From positions 248,001-312,000 of the forward strand of contig VWPU01006280.1 in assembly GCA_013398955.1 (NCBI GenBank): 64,000 nt of DNA. Direction: 5' to 3'. This DNA is from Callaeas wilsoni. Lineage: Eukaryota; Chordata; Aves; Passeriformes; Callaeidae. Position numbers and translations under genes: made by a program. The stretch's first letter is position 1. Every line of letters begins with the position of its first letter. The notes beneath the pieces were generated by a model. That model had not been told where the DNA came from. It was given only the letters and a program-made list of their open reading frames with translations, and ran no database searches. Shown in pieces: positions 26,837 through 38,240 of the stretch.

Positions 26837-27295
26837 TGTTAGCGTGGAAACACATAATCACAGGATGATTATATGCAGGTGCTTTTATTGAAGAGCTCTG
26901 GGAATCAGGGGTACAGACAAACCCAAATCTGACTCCGACATGGATTTGAGACGGACACATTTTATACTCTTTCTTTACATAATCATATGTTGATTATTAA
27001 CTTGATATTGTTTTATTGTTTGCATTGTTTTTGCTCAAGCATGAATTTAAGCCCCCTCTCCCCCCAGCATTTCTTATCTATTGTACAGGAGGGTACACAG
27101 GTGTAGGTTCACAGGGTTCTAGTAAAGACAATGCTTGATATTTACTAATTAATTATCGCATTTAACATCATCTACTGTGCAGGTGGGTACGCAGGTGCAG
27201 GTTCGCAGGGTTCTAGTAAAGACAATGCCTACTTTCGTTTCCAAGGCCCATTTTAGCTACCACGATTTTAGGAACATTTTAACCTCATGCTATCA
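26837..27295 (-). mobile_element. Solo LTR (ERV1-like) inserted in a CR1
   Basis: A 459-bp LTR with termini TGTTAGC...GCTATCA (imperfect inverted) and a 4-bp target duplication tcac at 26833-26836 and 27296-27299. Deleting the LTR with one duplication restores a continuous CR1. On the minus strand a TATAAAA (about 26960) precedes AATAAA (about 26885), followed by a short U5, so the LTR is in minus orientation. A 4-bp duplication fits ERV1 (gammaretrovirus-like) integration. Its U3 carries two 57-bp direct repeats. Confidence 0.92.
27078..27228 (-). repeat. Two 57-bp direct repeats in the LTR U3
   Basis: Units at 27078-27134 and 27172-27228 share the ggttctagtaaagacaatgc core and the cagg.gggtac.caggtg.agg block, with a handful of mostly CpG-type differences. 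They sit in U3, upstream of the LTR's TATA box, where retroviral enhancer repeats usually lie. Confidence 0.9.
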
Positions 27296-27470
27296 TCACC
27301 TCGGTCTTCTCCAAGCTGAACAAACCAAGTGACCTCAGTCACGCCTCATAAGGCTTCCCTTCAAGGCCCTTCACCATCCTCATGGCCCTCCTTTGAACAC
27401 TCTCTAATAACTTAATGTCTTTCTCATATTGTGGTGCCCAAAACTGTACACAATCTTCAAGGTTACAGTA

Positions 27471-30400
27471 TTGTTGATTTTAGAAGTGAACTTGCCTATC
27501 ATTGTTCTGAACAAACACACTAAATAAATTTTATTACTTTACATGCATTCAAACAAACAAACATAGTTAGTATCTGTCTTCAGCTCTCACTGCGTTACAG
27601 ACATGATGACTCGAGTCCATTCCTATCCAAACCAGTATGTCCAACAGTAATACATGTTGTTTAGGATGACTGTTGTTTCCAATGGAAATGAAATCTTGGC
27701 AAGTACTGTGACTTCATTCAAGATCTTTTAGTAAATCACATGAAATCTCGGAGAGGATAAAAGTAAACCCTTTTCTCACTGGGTATATTGAAATATAAGA
27801 AGAAAGGATGACACAGATTTAGGGGTATTACATTTATCACACTGTACTCATAAACAGAAAGAACCCCAAAACGCACCTTCTATTGTTAACAACATGCTTG
27901 TTCTCAATTTAAACCAAGAAAATAAAGATTGTATTTCTGGTCACTTTTGGTGCTTCCTGGGTACATCCTATTACAAAGCAGAAATGCAGCATAAGGATGG
28001 AAATAGACCAGAGTAAGATTAATCTAATTCTAACCCAAGAGCTCTTTTATTTCTTGCTCCAGCTCTCTTTCTCCATTTCTTCTCTGAAACTTTCACTAAC
28101 TACATGCTTTTTTCTTCCTGACCATTTTAAAAAAAAATCAAGTGTAAAAGTTATGAATCAAGAATGTCACCAGACCACCACAGTATCTGTGGATATGGTT
28201 AATCTTCCTACTTTGGCACTCCTGTTTCTCTAATTATGTTTATATTCTTAATTGATATCATATATCTGGTTGAATTGTAAACTGTGCTTCCAGATTTTAC
28301 TGGAGCATTGATGAGTGGTCCTGATCTGCTATTATGTCTCTGCTGTGCTGGGTTCTAAGAGCTGCCAAAACTTCCTTCCCTCAAACAGCTTATATTCTAA
28401 ATACAAGTTGATGTCAATGTTTATCAAATCGTGAACTCCACCATTTTCTGTTCTCAGCTCTGTAATTGCTTTGCACAATTTGGGTTCTGCTAAGAATAAA
28501 CATGAAAGTGTAATAATTCATTTACATTTTTATAGTTTTCCTTGTCATAGGATGCCAACTCCTCTTCGAATGACAGCTTCTGTTTCATACAGGGCTTTTT
28601 CCTCATCTAGGAAGATCATAAGTTGTCCAAGATCACAGAATAGTCCATGGGACAAGCAAACATATCTGAGTCATTGAACATGGGACTACACATCCTCTTT
28701 CCCAATTGTTTTTTTTCAGACCATAACTATATGAAATTCAGTTACAGTTGTATTCAGAATATCCCAGAGCACAAAGTCCACCTGTATGCCTTCCATTACC
28801 TACCATTTCGATATCCTTTTTTTGTCCTTACTCTGCTATGAACTTGAAATAAATTTTTCCCCACTTGCTCTCCTTTTACATTTCTAAAATTTGTAAAGTC
28901 TATGGAAAGGAGGAAAAAAAACAAATAGAAAATGCCCAATGGAACAAACTGACTGTGAGCTAACTGCCTTTTCAGCTTTTCGGTGGTGCCCTTGAAAAAA
29001 AAACACAAGGCAAAAAGAAGATACTCTTGATACATTAACATCAGAATAAATCTCATGTCTCTGCTGACATTTTTTGAAACGTTTTTCCATACAACCAGGG
29101 GCATATGAAATCAATTTCAATTCCTTCCTTCATAATTTTACACTAAATTTTTCCCCCATTAAGTACATACAAAAATCAGTCTCCCAACTCAAACAGAGAA
29201 ATGTCACAAAAGTTAAAATTTAAAATTAAGGTCTGTAAACTGCAGGTCTCAAAAGTGCTGTTTAATTTCAGAAACAATTGTATCAGCAGTTCTGGAACAC
29301 CCACAAGCAGGAGGTACAGTTTATTAATATTCCACAGAACTGGCTATACATAAGTAGCACACATTGCCCAAAAAGCAGTGAAGTCCTTCCCCTTCATAAT
29401 GGAACCTGCTTTTAGCTTTCTCCAAGAAAAACAAATCTGGACCCTATACGATATTCACTACTGCACACTGATACCAGAACTCTGTATTGATCACTGTAAT
29501 TTCTTTAAGTTATAATGCAGGCTTACATTCCCCTCTAGGCATCTCTCTAAGGGAAGAGAGCCACTGGTAATGACATTTTCCATAGAAACGCCAACTGATG
29601 CCAAAATGACACTAAGTGACTACAGGCTGCCAAACTCAACTGAAAGGTCAATACTGTAAAAGATGCTCCATTTCATTCATAATTCAAAATACTAGAAAAA
29701 CATGGTCAACACAAACACTATTGAAAAGGCAAATAAAAATTATATTTTGGGGATTTATGTTTGAATTGGTATGGATGCACCTCAAAGTAATTGCTTTTCC
29801 TTCACTGTGCTGTTAAACGAAGTTTTGAAAAACTCTACAAGAGCAATAGAAACTGCTTTAAATGTAGGCTCAGGTAATAGACACGATAGACATTGTAAAC
29901 ACGCACTAATAAAACTAAAGAAATACTTATGAGAGGCTGTTCTACGAAGTACTGAAACTTCAGCTGGAAATGTAAATGATATTACTACATTTTCTCAGTC
30001 TTCTGTCAGTGTACCTAACTGGAGGGAAAAATACTACGACTTCTTAAAACTGAACAAACATAGCACCAGAAGCCGCAGGGCCCCAGACAAGGCTGTATGA
30101 AACTGGAGTTATGAACGGAAGTTTGTATCAGTAACTTAGGAGTTAACCGATTTTTTCACCAGTCCCAGAAAAGATTTCCCACTGCCTTTTGTTCTTCAGA
30201 CATACAATCCCTGCCAGCTTCAACATTGGTTGTCTGAAGGTCTCTACACCATCCCCACACCTCTGGATCTATCCCAGCATTTCCTATATCCCATCCACAG
30301 TGTAAGCCACTACATCCAGGGCTGTGCCAGATCCACCTTTCTCAGGCTGATTATGGGGCGGGAGGGGTGAGGAAACAACCCCACAATAATATTTCCAATT

Positions 30401-32468
30401 ATCCCAAAATAAATATATTTCAGAATATTCAGAGCTGCAGTTAAAATTAAAAAGAAAGCAGTCCTAAAATCATGAATTTTCAGCCAAGAGACTGCTGAGA
30501 TATTTACTTTAAGCCTATGAAAACTCATAAAGTTTCATATAGTAATTCCTGCATCACAGTATATAGCACAAATACATAAATACAATTTTCTGTAATTACA
30601 TCTGAAATTAAAAAGCCTTAATCTATCTTTATTTTGTTATCATTTAATAAATTTTGACCTGGCAGTGACACAGGCCACAGCATTGCTAGACAGAATACTA
30701 GGGCTGAGGAATTTATATTCATTCTGTCTATTTCAATTACTACAGAGTTTTTCCTTGGGGGAAGAACAAGAGAAACTTACTTCTTGTGGCATGGTCCTCA
30801 TATTTTCCAGCAATCTCAATCTATTTCCATTCATTTTCCAGTATTTACTTTGCAAAAAAAATTTCATAAAGAGGAAACTGAACTTACAGCTCTAATTCTG
30901 CTTGGAATTCTGTGTAACAAGTTTTCACATCCTTAGGGATTTCCATCACTGTCAGTAGAGCACAGTATACATATATATTTTATAAAGAAGTGTAGGCATC
31001 AGCAGAGATCAGATTACCTTTAATTACCACTTAACTGTAATCATATCAACACATATGGAGAAAGAGTACAGCCCAAGCATCTTTAGAATAACTGAAGACG
31101 TAACTAATTAGCTGTCTTTAGAAAGTGACAAAATATAATTTTCTCATAGGAATTATAAGACTTTTGTTTTCATACTTTCAGGTTTTTTAAAGCAATTTCT
31201 ACAGCTACAGTCCTGCAATGAGCTCAATGCAGGTCAAGATCTTCCTTTACTCAAAGTACTAAAAACTTCATAGTACAGGCAAAATCATGCACCCTAATGA
31301 ATTTCCTCACAGGAGCAGTGCTTAATACTGTGTTCAAAATTGTATGCAATAGGAGACAATAAATACAAATTACCTGTCTAATTTGAAGGAAAAAATACAT
31401 GCCTCTAAGTGGTATTCACTAGAAACTGTCCTTATAATTTCGAACAACCCAGAGATTGCCCCATGCATAGCAACCCACCTGATTTAAACTTCACAGAAGA
31501 CTCATATTCTACCTATCTAAATAACTAACAGGTTATACATGATTCACAAAATAATGACTAGCATTTTGCAACAGCTATGCCCAAAACAGCCTGAGTGCCA
31601 ACCAGCAGGGACTTTAGAGTCACCCTCTGACTGTGCAGAAAATAAAAGACTGATGCCCATTTCTGATCCCAGCTCACAACAAACTAATTACCCCAGGCAC
31701 TACCATGTGGAATTTGACCAATTTTTAATTATCTTTATGAGAGAATGTTTTACATTATGGACAAAACGCAATGGATGTCTCAATGTTCACCAGTGATTCT
31801 ATAAAAACATTGTCTTTATTGCTTTCAAAGGGAAAATTTATATCCCTATGAGCAATTAAATTAGTAACAGAGGGTCAACACTGGCATCTATTGTCACTGC
31901 AACAGTCACAAGCACAATAAGCATCTCAGCAGACTCTTAAACCACTTCCTCTCTCTTCTTGGAGCACATTTTAATTGCACAAATTCAATACTTATGCATC
32001 AATTTATTTTGAATGTTAATCTTTTGAAAATCAGAGCTAGTACTACAAAAACTGCATCTGATGAAAACGTAATTTGCATGAAAAATGCCAAAAGGCATAT
32101 ATGAAATGGTATTTCACACACCAAAACAAAATTACAAAGCCTCTTCAAATGAATTGCATCCATTATCTATATAAAACCAGACTATAATAGGACAATTTTT
32201 CTCTGTAGCAAAAGGCACTTAAATTGCAGCATCATTTTCATTTAAGAAGTTTAATACAGTTTCAGTATTATCTCATATATTGGCTTTGAACAGACCAATT
32301 AAACACTAAAATTCTTATTTTTATTTTTTTATTATAACTGGCACCAAAACCAAGTGCGAAAAGGGAGTATGTTAATACAACCTTCGGCAAATTTTTTTTA
32401 CATTTTCACTTTTACCAATTAAAATATGGAAAAACATTTGGTCTCTATGTCTGTTGTCTTATATCACC
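27471..32468 (-). other. LIM-nebulette intron, no recognised feature
   Basis: AT-rich intron DNA between the CR1/LTR complex and the 3' end of the nested gene. No supported exon. A stretch at 28560-28665 faintly resembles an old SINE or L2 but is too diverged to call. Confidence 0.5.
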
Positions 32469-32474
32469 TTTATT
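32469..32474 (-). terminator. Candidate polyadenylation signal of the nested gene
   Basis: AATAAA on the minus strand, about 330 bases past the TAA at 32805. It is the first canonical hexamer I noticed downstream. Hexamers are common in AT-rich DNA, so this is weak alone. Confidence 0.3.
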
Positions 32475-32804
32475 TTCACCACTGCTGACGGGGAAAAAAA
32501 AGAAGGATAGTTTTGCCTACATGTTACCTTTTTCTTATAATTGCAGTTTTAAAAATTGAGGTAGAAAAATGGAAGTGGTTTCTGCAATCAGAATGGAGAA
32601 GTCATGCCCATTTCAACACAAGTGAATAAAGGCATGTGATTGATGTGACATAACATTTCAACATCCTTCTCAGCTTTTCTAGCAACTTTTTGTCATTAAG
32701 CAATCCATTAATATTTTCCTTTTTTTGCTGAACATAATAAATATGGAATTGTTTTGAAAATGCGTTTACACCTTTAAAGCCCTTTGAGATCCTTAATGAC
32801 TTCG

Positions 32805-32956
32805 TTATAGAGGAGAATTTTCTCCTGAGTGCCCTACCTCTGCCCTTCCATATCCCAGTCTCCATTGTCCAAGGATGTCCATGCTCAGATACCTGTACAG
32901 CTCTATACGCCCTGTAGCTATGAGAAGCAGTTTCACTGATGTGCTGATCATCTCCC
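32805..32956 (-). CDS. Nested small gene, last coding exon (candidate C10orf113 homologue)
   Basis: This is the terminal exon of a predicted 108-residue protein. The acceptor is CAGCTTTGTAG|GG, and its first two bases complete a Gly codon begun by the exon at 34475-34554. Then 49 codons stay open to a TAA at 32807-32805. The peptide starts EMISTSVKLLLIATGRIELY and ends GENSPL, with a hydrophobic stretch around residues 66-73 and Trp at 90. No domain is recognised. A second frame is also open here for 136 codons, so openness alone is weak evidence; the case rests on phase agreement across three exons. The pyrimidine tract is only moderate. Position and strand inside the NEBL intron match what I recall of human C10orf113, whose sequence I cannot compare. 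Confidence 0.55.
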
Positions 32957-34474
32957 CTACAAAGCTGGGGCTTGGATGCCATAAAGCCCTTTGATATTGT
33001 AGAAATGTCCAAAACTGAAAGTCTGTTACTTCAAAGTGCTCTTGGTGTACTGGAAAACTCCAGTTTCATGCTGGGGGCAGATTTTTTACCTACATGAAAA
33101 GGTAGAAGAAAGGCCCCTAGGAAATCCTTATGGGTTCACAGCCCTTACAAGCAGGATCCACTTTTAGCCTATATATAGACCAATGAGAAAAGGACCAGAC
33201 CATATTTCAGGAGAATTTGATGAATACCCTACGTGAGGAGACTCATTTCTTTCTTTCAGCATTAATTCTGTGCACAGTGATGCATCAAATCTTTGTTACA
33301 CCTTGAACCAAAATTATCAAGGTACTAACTTAAAATAATTTCTTATGACAGAGGAATCAAGGATGAACATCCAGGGTGGAGGAGCACTAAACTCTCCAAT
33401 ATGCCTCTTGCGCAGCATCTTACAGAAACCTACTAGATCATCTTCTTCAACCTTACTTTTCATGAAATTGTCTCCAGATACACAGAAATTGTATTAGTTT
33501 AAACTGAAGTAAAACCTAATTTAATTAGATCAGCTAAATATTTTGCAGGAGGATCTTAAATAACTTTCAGCACTATAAGAAGTACTTTTCCTACCCATTT
33601 CCATTAACTTCCTAGACATTAAACGTATGAGTCAAGACTCACAATTCTCTTAAATCAATTCCGAACTTCATTGTCACTTAGAAGAGAATCCTGTCCTCTC
33701 TCAGTCTTCCCACACAACTCACAAGTGTTAGCTTCCCGCACAGAGGGGTGGGAACCTCCCTGGCACTGTCACAGCAGCAGCACCTCTTTAAACAGCAACA
33801 TAATGTTAGATCAGCCCAAGAAGAATGTCACACCACAGCCTGAAACGCATCCTTATGGTCAGCCATCAATCCTGTACACATCATCAGCCCAAGAACAGCA
33901 AGTGTTCCACTTCTCTAAACTTCGCTCTTTGCCACCCCTAACTCCTGGAAAGTGTAGGTAAGCCTGTCTTCAATCTACCTTCTCTGTAAGATGTTGACCA
34001 GCTTTTTTACCACTAATTCACAGATTGCTGTAAAATATGAGCTTTTGCCCAGACAAATATAACCATTACTTAGCCTTATAAGTTCATAAAAATATAAATG
34101 TTTTCTGACAATCCTCATGGTTAATTAACTTTGCTCTTGAAAACATTCACTTTAATTCAAACTTAAGTTCATCATCCAGACAGTATATCTTAGTTTTGCT
34201 TTCTTCAAAACATACGATTTCTTTCTCCAAACAAACATCCTCTTTCTTCACAAAATCTTTCAAAACCATGAACTTATTTCAATATTTTATTCAAAAAAAA
34301 AAAAAAAGAAAGGATTAGCCTAAGGACTAAAATCTTGCCTTAGATCAATCCTTTAGCCTTTCTCCAAACCTCCTCTACTTTGCTTCTCAAATGTGTCCAT
34401 CAGAACTGAAACTGCTGCTTCTACAGAGGAATACTAATACTAATAGACAAACAATGACATCTATAGGTTCATAC
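32957..34474 (-). other. Intron 2 of the nested gene's coding part (1.5 kb)
   Basis: This lies between the donor at 34474 and the acceptor ending at 32957. Nothing recognised inside. Confidence 0.45.
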
Positions 34475-34554
34475 CTGTCAGGTCTTGTAACTCTTCTGGT
34501 CCCTGCATAAGCAGCTGATAATGCACCCTGCGTATCATTTTCCTGTTTTCTCTA
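34475..34554 (-). CDS. Nested small gene, middle coding exon (candidate C10orf113 homologue)
   Basis: This is an 80-bp exon, entered with one base completing a codon (T of CAT, His) and left with one base of the next (G of GGG, Gly). The acceptor is GCTTCAG and the donor is ACAG|gtatga. It encodes 26 whole codons beginning RENRKMIRRVHYQLLMQGPE and ending ELQDLT, a basic then polar segment likely to be helical. The incoming phase exactly fits the exon at 52270-52379 and the outgoing phase fits the exon at 32805-32956. The pyrimidine tract is poor, although a CCTAAC branch-point-like sequence lies about 50 bases upstream. The same frame stays open upstream to an ATG at 34652, so an alternative first exon starting here cannot be excluded. 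Confidence 0.6.
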
Positions 34555-35682
34555 CTGAAGCAGTTACATCCAAACTCACATTCAAGCATCATATTGTTAG
34601 GTTTCCTATTTCTTTGTTTGTTGAGGGAAATTGATAGCTCTTCTAACTTCAATGCTGAAATACTAAAAAGTGCAGTAAAAAGTAGAGGTAACAGTGAATG
34701 GGAAAATAAAGTCTTATTTCACAGTAATCTACCTGCTTTGCTTATGTAAGAAAGATAAAATAATAAAACAACTATAAGAATATAACATAGAAATATCAAG
34801 ATTATTTAAATCTGTTTATGTACAATTTCTTTGCTTTTTTGCTTATTTATCTTAGAGAAGATTAGCTAGAAGGCAGTATTCATTTATCTATGGAGTCATG
34901 TCAGTAATAATGGAACAATCTCAGGACAAAAGAAGATTACCCAGGACCTAAAGAAACAACAATGAATCTCAGTTATTTATATATTCTCAAAGTAGTTCTG
35001 CAATGTTTACCACTCCTTACAGTAGAATATATATTATAAGCAGCATATTATAATCAAATGCATCCACTGGAATTTCATGAATGCTGCTTAATAAAAAATA
35101 AGAATTTTCCAATTTGTAATGCAAAACAATCAAATTCCAGCTCAACTGCTGAGTGGTCAGAATACTTATAATGCCTGTGAACATGTTACAAGTCAATCAC
35201 AAAGTCAAAAGGGAAACTCATCTAAGGGCAAAAATATAGATTTACCAATGACAGTAAGGCTGGACACAGTGATTATTCTGAACAGCAGTTTAACTTTTTT
35301 ATCAGATTCTGCAGTTGCCCCATTTCTACTGGGTTATTTGAAAGTGTCTGAAGAAACAGTACTTGGACATCACAGACACTGTTCTCCTGTGCAAGTCCTC
35401 CATATGTCGCTTAACTTCCACACTGATATCAGAATTTCGAAACAGAAAGTCAATTCTTTACGTGCTGTAAGACCCAACAACAGTGGATGTAGGAAGACCT
35501 TATAAATAGCACATATTTCTCCAGTTCTCTCTGGCCTTGCAATCAGTAGAGATTACAAACCAATGAAGCAAAGCATAGGCAATGACAAGAGTAAGTTGGA
35601 CAGTTTAAAGACAAGGTGCTCTAGGGATGTTGGGGATCCTCTAAGAAAACAATTACAATCCTTCCTATTTACATAAGGACCA
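34555..35682 (-). other. First coding intron of the nested gene, 3' part
   Basis: Intron leading to the acceptor at 34555. No repeat recognised. The plus-strand frame at 35119-35505 is unsupported. Confidence 0.45.
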
Positions 35683-36296
35683 TGTCCTGGTTTCAGCTGG
35701 GATAGAGTTAGTTTTCTTCTTAGTAGCTGGTACAGTGCTGTGTTTTGGATTCAGTATGAGAATAATGTTGCTCACACACTGATGTTTTGGTTCTTCCTAA
35801 GTAGTGCCACCCTAAGCCAAGGATTTTTCAGTCTCTCACGCTCTGGCAGCAAGAAAGAGCACAAAAATCTGGGAGGGAGCGTGGCTGGGACAGCTGACCC
35901 AAACTGGCCAAAGGGGTATTCTACACCATAGAACATCATGTCCAGTGCATAAACTGAGAGAAATTGCCTGAGAGGGAGTGATTGCTGGTCAGCTGGGTAT
36001 CAGTCAGCAGGTGGTAAGCAATTATATTGGGCATCACTCATTTTTCTTGGGGTTTATTTCTCTCTTTTTGTTAATTTCCTTTTTATTATTATTGCTGTTG
36101 TTGCTGCTACTATTATTGTTATCATCTTTGTTTGGTTTACTGTTATTATTTGCTCTGTTTTAATGACTAAACTGTTCTTATCTCAACCTGTGAGTTTTAC
36201 TATTTTCCTGATTCTGATCTTCCCACCTATCCCACTGGTGAGGGCTGCAGGGAGTGAGTGGCTACATGGTAGGGAGTCACCAAGTGGAGTTAAACA
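35683..36296 (+). mobile_element. LTR, avian ERVL-like, plus orientation
   Basis: It starts TGTCCTGGTTTCAGCTGGGA and contains the blocks gctggtacagtgctgtgttt and cagctgacccaaactggcca. It also has a T-rich stretch of ATT/TTG triplets, a variant polyadenylation region with cttatctcaacc, and a gagtgagtggct block near the end. This order matches a widespread bird LTR as I recall it. The right end (about 36296, after ttaaaca) is approximate; the flanks gacca and gactg could be a decayed target duplication. Four small plus-strand frames here are LTR sequence, not genes. Confidence 0.85.
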
Positions 36297-38162
36297 GACT
36301 GATAACACGGAAAGAGGAGTAAGTTTGACTTCCTATATGCAAGCCACCATGAGCACACAGAGAAGACATATATAAAAGCTTTGACAGATATCAAGAAAAC
36401 CCAACAAAATCAGAAATGAGAAATGTAGAAATGAGAAAGAATACCACAATGATGTAATTCTAGCCTTCCGCAGTTGTAAGCCTCTATTTCTCATACAGAT
36501 GTTCACTTTGTTTGCAGCTTCCTTGCATCTCTCTGCATAGCACAAGATGGCCTTTTGTACTCCAAAGCCCTTCACTGAATTAAAGTATATTAAAAAGTTT
36601 CAGTCTCAGGATGGTAAGAAGTTTGGCACAGAACGAGATACAGCCACACTGCAAAAAAAGTGAAAAGGTCTCAAGTCCTTTCAAATACCTGTGGGAGAGA
36701 ACATCTCCAGGTCCCACACCCAATTAGCCTGATGCTGAAAGGAGCAAGACACAACAGGATTGCATTTAACAAGTGTTCTCTATAGCAGCTAACAGCATTG
36801 ATCCAGGCCATGTCTCCTCTAAATAAAAATATTAATTGTATTCAACTACCTTTAGGAAGACACAGTCTATTTAAATTCACAGCCGGGAGACCTCGTCATA
36901 TATCTGTCAGGACTGCTGTCAAGTCCCAGCTTTATTGATATCTTTTACTTGTGCAAATATCTCTATGCAGTACTAAAACCATTCCTTTCTCAGAGATGAA
37001 TGAATAACTGTAACTCCAACAGCTTAACACTATTTTATAATCCCCAGGATAATTTCTGTTGTTGTCTCTGGAACTCTACTCAGCTGTTTCAAATTCACCT
37101 TGCCACGGGGACACCATACTCTGGTATCAGCCCTGATTCTGTACAACCTCTGCTGAGAGATCATGCTCTTTCTACCCAATGGTGTCCTTACTGAAGCTCC
37201 AAGGATTTCATCCTATCTGCCCCAGTGCTACGGTGACAGAAACAAGTAACTAGAATGACTCCTACATTTTTCTGGCTTTCAAATCCAACTCTCATCCTGT
37301 GATAAGTATCATTTGACTTTCAGGTTCATAAACGGATTATTTTTTATATGACTATTAAAAATAAATCTTTTTGGACTTTGACCATTTAACCCAGAATCTG
37401 AAAACACTCCATAATGGTATTTGCTGAAAGATCACCAAGTTTCCTTTTACCTCTGGGATTATTTAACTTTGTATCTATAATTAAATTCCCAGCGAACATC
37501 TTGTCCACTAGAGCACCTATAAAATTAGTTCAAGTCTTTAACCAAGGACTAGCCACTGAGAAAACTACTGAAAGCATCCCCATTTGAGATTCCCCTTTCA
37601 TAACAGCTACACCTTGAAATCTGCCAGTTAGCCATCTGCCATATGCCTCACTGACAACAAATCCTCTTTAAACAGTATCGTGGTCCAACTTCAGACATCT
37701 TGAGGAAGTGGGATGGACACATCTTTCTGCTTCATTCCAAAAATACTGTAACTTTTTATATGTTGTTGTAAGTTTAGAAAGCCTAAATCCCAAATGTGGA
37801 GTAAGAGCTTACTTATTTCAAATACAAATTCAACATGTAAAAACACTTTGAAAAACTGGAAAGGATTGGATTAGAAACCACATTCCATTGACTTGAAATA
37901 AGAATGTTGGCAGAAGTTATCTTGGTTATAGTTAAAAACTACATTTTATAGTGATCCTTTACCTTAAAGGCTTTATTATTGTTAACTCTGTTAATCATTT
38001 ATAACGGACTCTTTCACCTTTTTGCATCCTTTGTATTTAGCTAGTAATTTATATTCAGCATCAATTTCTTTCCATCAATTATATACATGTTTTAAATTTT
38101 ATATTTTTATAAAAATATTTTATATAAATGTTTTATTACGGCTTCTTTATAAAGACAGAATT

Positions 38163-38240
38163 TCAGAGTACTGGCTAAGACCAAAGGTCCATCTGGCCTA
38201 CTGTTCTTTATCCAAGAATGGCCACAAGCACTAGCTGGAA
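38163..38240. repeat. Ancient interspersed repeat fragment
   Basis: The stretch ctaagaccaaaggtccatct, followed by ggcctactgttctttatcc and aatggccacaagcactagct, resembles a sauropsid-wide old retroposon end. It is better preserved than the copy at 5298. Confidence 0.5.

Larger units (their letters stand above)
26501..27470 (-). repeat. CR1 LINE 3' region, minus orientation, split by an LTR
   Basis: From about 26502 the plus strand reads as a reversed CR1 tail (cacagaatattctgagctgg), then the known blocks ending in a ctaatatccaacctaaatct segment and the gtagaatgccatgaggtctc segment. After an LTR insertion (26837-27295) the CR1 resumes at tcggtcttctccaagctgaa and runs to about 27470, ending after a gtggtgcccaaaactgtaca stretch. 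The two halves are collinear with one CR1, so the LTR arrived later. Confidence 0.9.

Noticed and set aside
32602..33012. 136-codon minus-strand frame, the second-longest open frame in the window
   Set aside because: It overlaps the proposed terminal exon in another frame. It lacks phase agreement with upstream exons, while the alternative frame fits two other exons and ends in a stop.
35740..36375. Several plus-strand frames, one with a leucine-rich membrane-like stretch
   Set aside because: They lie within an LTR; the Leu run is the translated T-rich ATT/TTG region.
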